This document shows positions 6,560-7,160 of a DNA stretch of 7,160 bases, in pieces. The stretch comes from an uncultured Bacilli bacterium (GTDB lineage: Bacteria > Bacillota_I > Bacilli_A > RF39 > UBA660). Where the stretch lies: assembly GCA_944332505.1 (NCBI GenBank), contig CALVKC010000057.1:1-7160 (forward strand), written 5' to 3'. The notes under the pieces are model-generated. The model had not been told where the DNA came from and ran no database searches. It saw only the letters and a program-made list of their open reading frames with translations. The position numbers were made by a program, and so were the translations under genes. Numbering within the stretch: position 1 is the first letter of the stretch; each line of letters starts with the position of its first letter.

Positions 6560-7101
6560 TAAAACACCTCTTTCATAATAACATCATACAAGTGATTTTC
6601 TATTGCAAAATTACTTATATATTCAGCTATTTTTTTTGTATTAAGTGTTTCTTTAATTTCTCTATAATTTGCAATTATCTCTTTATAATAATCAAAACCT
6701 ATTGATTTTCTATTTCTTATTAGTTCTATTAGCATTCTTTCTTTGTCATACACTTTAACTTCAACACCATTTATATTTAAAGTTGATTTACCAATATCAA
6801 AAAATTTATCTTGATAATATACAACTTTAATCCTACTATCACTAATTTTAGTGCTATCTCTTTTTAATGCAAGATGTTCTTTTTCAGGAATGACATCTGT
6901 TAAATTATGGTAATAAAATGCACTATCCATAGTAAATATTGCATTAGGATATTTTTTTGATATTATTTCTAAATAATTTACATCTTTTTTATCACTATAA
7001 ATTCCCTTTTCAATTTTAAATATTTTTCCTTCTTGAATTAATTTTTTTATTTCATAATCACTTTTATATTTTTCAATAAGTTCTTTATGTAGTAATATCA
7101 T
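6559..7101 (-). CDS. abiEi: AbiEi-type antitoxin and transcriptional repressor
   Basis: This 180-residue protein has an N-terminal winged helix-turn-helix (about 1-37, EIKKLIQEGKIFKIEKGIYSD, ending in the GIY wing) and a C-terminal antitoxin domain with KYPNAIFTMDSAFYYHNL (50-67) and VYDKERMLIELIR (117-129). In studied AbiE systems this protein represses its own operon through the winged helix and separately counters the toxin without stable binding (type IV). The ATG at 7101 is preferred over a TTG at 7143: GAGG lies 8 nt upstream of the ATG, the promoter -10 is at 7127-7122, and the TTG lies upstream of that -10. It is the first gene of a three-gene coupled operon, and a 23-bp inverted repeat overlaps its promoter. 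Confidence 0.88.
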   Translation of the reverse strand: MILLHKELIEKYKSDYEIKKLIQEGKIFKIEKGIYSDKKDVNYLEIISKKYPNAIFTMDSAFYYHNLTDVIPEKEHLALKRDSTKISDSRIKVVYYQDKFFDIGKSTLNINGVEVKVYDKERMLIELIRNRKSIGFDYYKEIIANYREIKETLNTKKIAEYISNFAIENHLYDVIMKEVF

Positions 7102-7121
7102 TTTACTCACCTCTTGATACA

Positions 7122-7150
7122 ATTTTAAAGTATTTTGCCACAAAAGTCAA
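7122..7150 (-). promoter_or_regulatory. Sigma-A promoter of the abiEi-abiEii-primase/helicase operon
   Basis: TTGACT (7150-7145), a 17-nt spacer and TAAAAT (7127-7122) lie on the minus strand. Transcription would start near 7115, giving a leader of only about 14 nt that holds little beyond the ribosome binding site AGAGGTGA. Confidence 0.75.
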
Positions 7151-7160
7151 TCTATTGTGG
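7138..7160. promoter_or_regulatory. Candidate AbiEi operator (23-bp inverted repeat)
   Basis: Arms CCACAA (7138-7143) and TTGTGG (7155-7160) are perfectly complementary. Two more inner positions (AG/CT) also pair, giving 8 of 11 symmetric positions around base 7149. The repeat encloses the -35 hexamer, so bound protein would block the promoter. Characterised AbiEi repressors bind inverted repeats of about this span in their own promoters. A second, weaker dyad (ATAC/GTAT, 7117-7133) covers the -10. The window ends at 7160, so further repeats upstream cannot be seen. Confidence 0.6.

Noticed and set aside
7102..7143. 14-residue extension of AbiEi from a TTG
   Set aside because: It would start upstream of the promoter -10; the ATG at 7101 has a good ribosome binding site and family-like N-terminus.

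Overview
The window suggests an AT-rich Bacillota/Mycoplasmatota-type bacterium, perhaps one of the uncultured gut Bacilli lineages. The reasons are the low G+C, strong AAGGAGG-type ribosome binding sites, sigma-A-like promoters with 17-18 nt spacers, Rho-independent terminators, an RNase J2-like protein and a Bacillus-like EF-P. Tryptophan is encoded by TGG where checked and none of the long frames contains TGA, so the code looks standard. The lineage is an inference; no taxonomic marker was searched.

Region 1 (1-629, + strand) holds the 3' end of a protein that runs off the left edge, then a second, headless copy of the same C-terminal module. The module (about 190 nt) has an identical 48-nt start and an identical 30-nt end around a hypervariable core. 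Most core differences fall at codon positions 1 and 2, and the changed codons nearly all end in C or T. That is the pattern expected of variable repeats of a diversity-generating retroelement (DGR) whose template uses AAC/AAT codons. No reverse transcriptase or template repeat is visible. The module is about half G+C, unlike the surrounding DNA.

Region 2 (601-3142, - strand) is a housekeeping block: rnjB (degenerate RNase J paralogue), rpmG (zinc-ribbon L33, missed by simple ORF length cut-offs) and efp, ending in a terminator 2 nt after efp. rnjB has a near-consensus promoter. rpmG-efp can be read through from rnjB or driven by its own candidate promoter, whose -10 lies inside a palindrome.

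Region 3 (3161-7160, - strand) is a compact defence-type cassette in the order abiEi (antitoxin/repressor), abiEii (nucleotidyltransferase toxin), then a 782-residue fusion of an archaeo-eukaryotic-type primase (AEP, TOTE-conflict-system type) with an SF2 helicase. The first two genes overlap by one base and the third starts 4 nt after the second, so all three look translationally coupled. A consensus-like promoter sits upstream, its -35 inside a 23-bp inverted repeat that is a good candidate AbiEi operator, and a GAAA-capped terminator follows. Both cassette ends therefore seem to be in view. The pairing of a type IV toxin-antitoxin module with a primase-helicase in one operon is the most system-like observation here; the possible DGR variable modules are the second.
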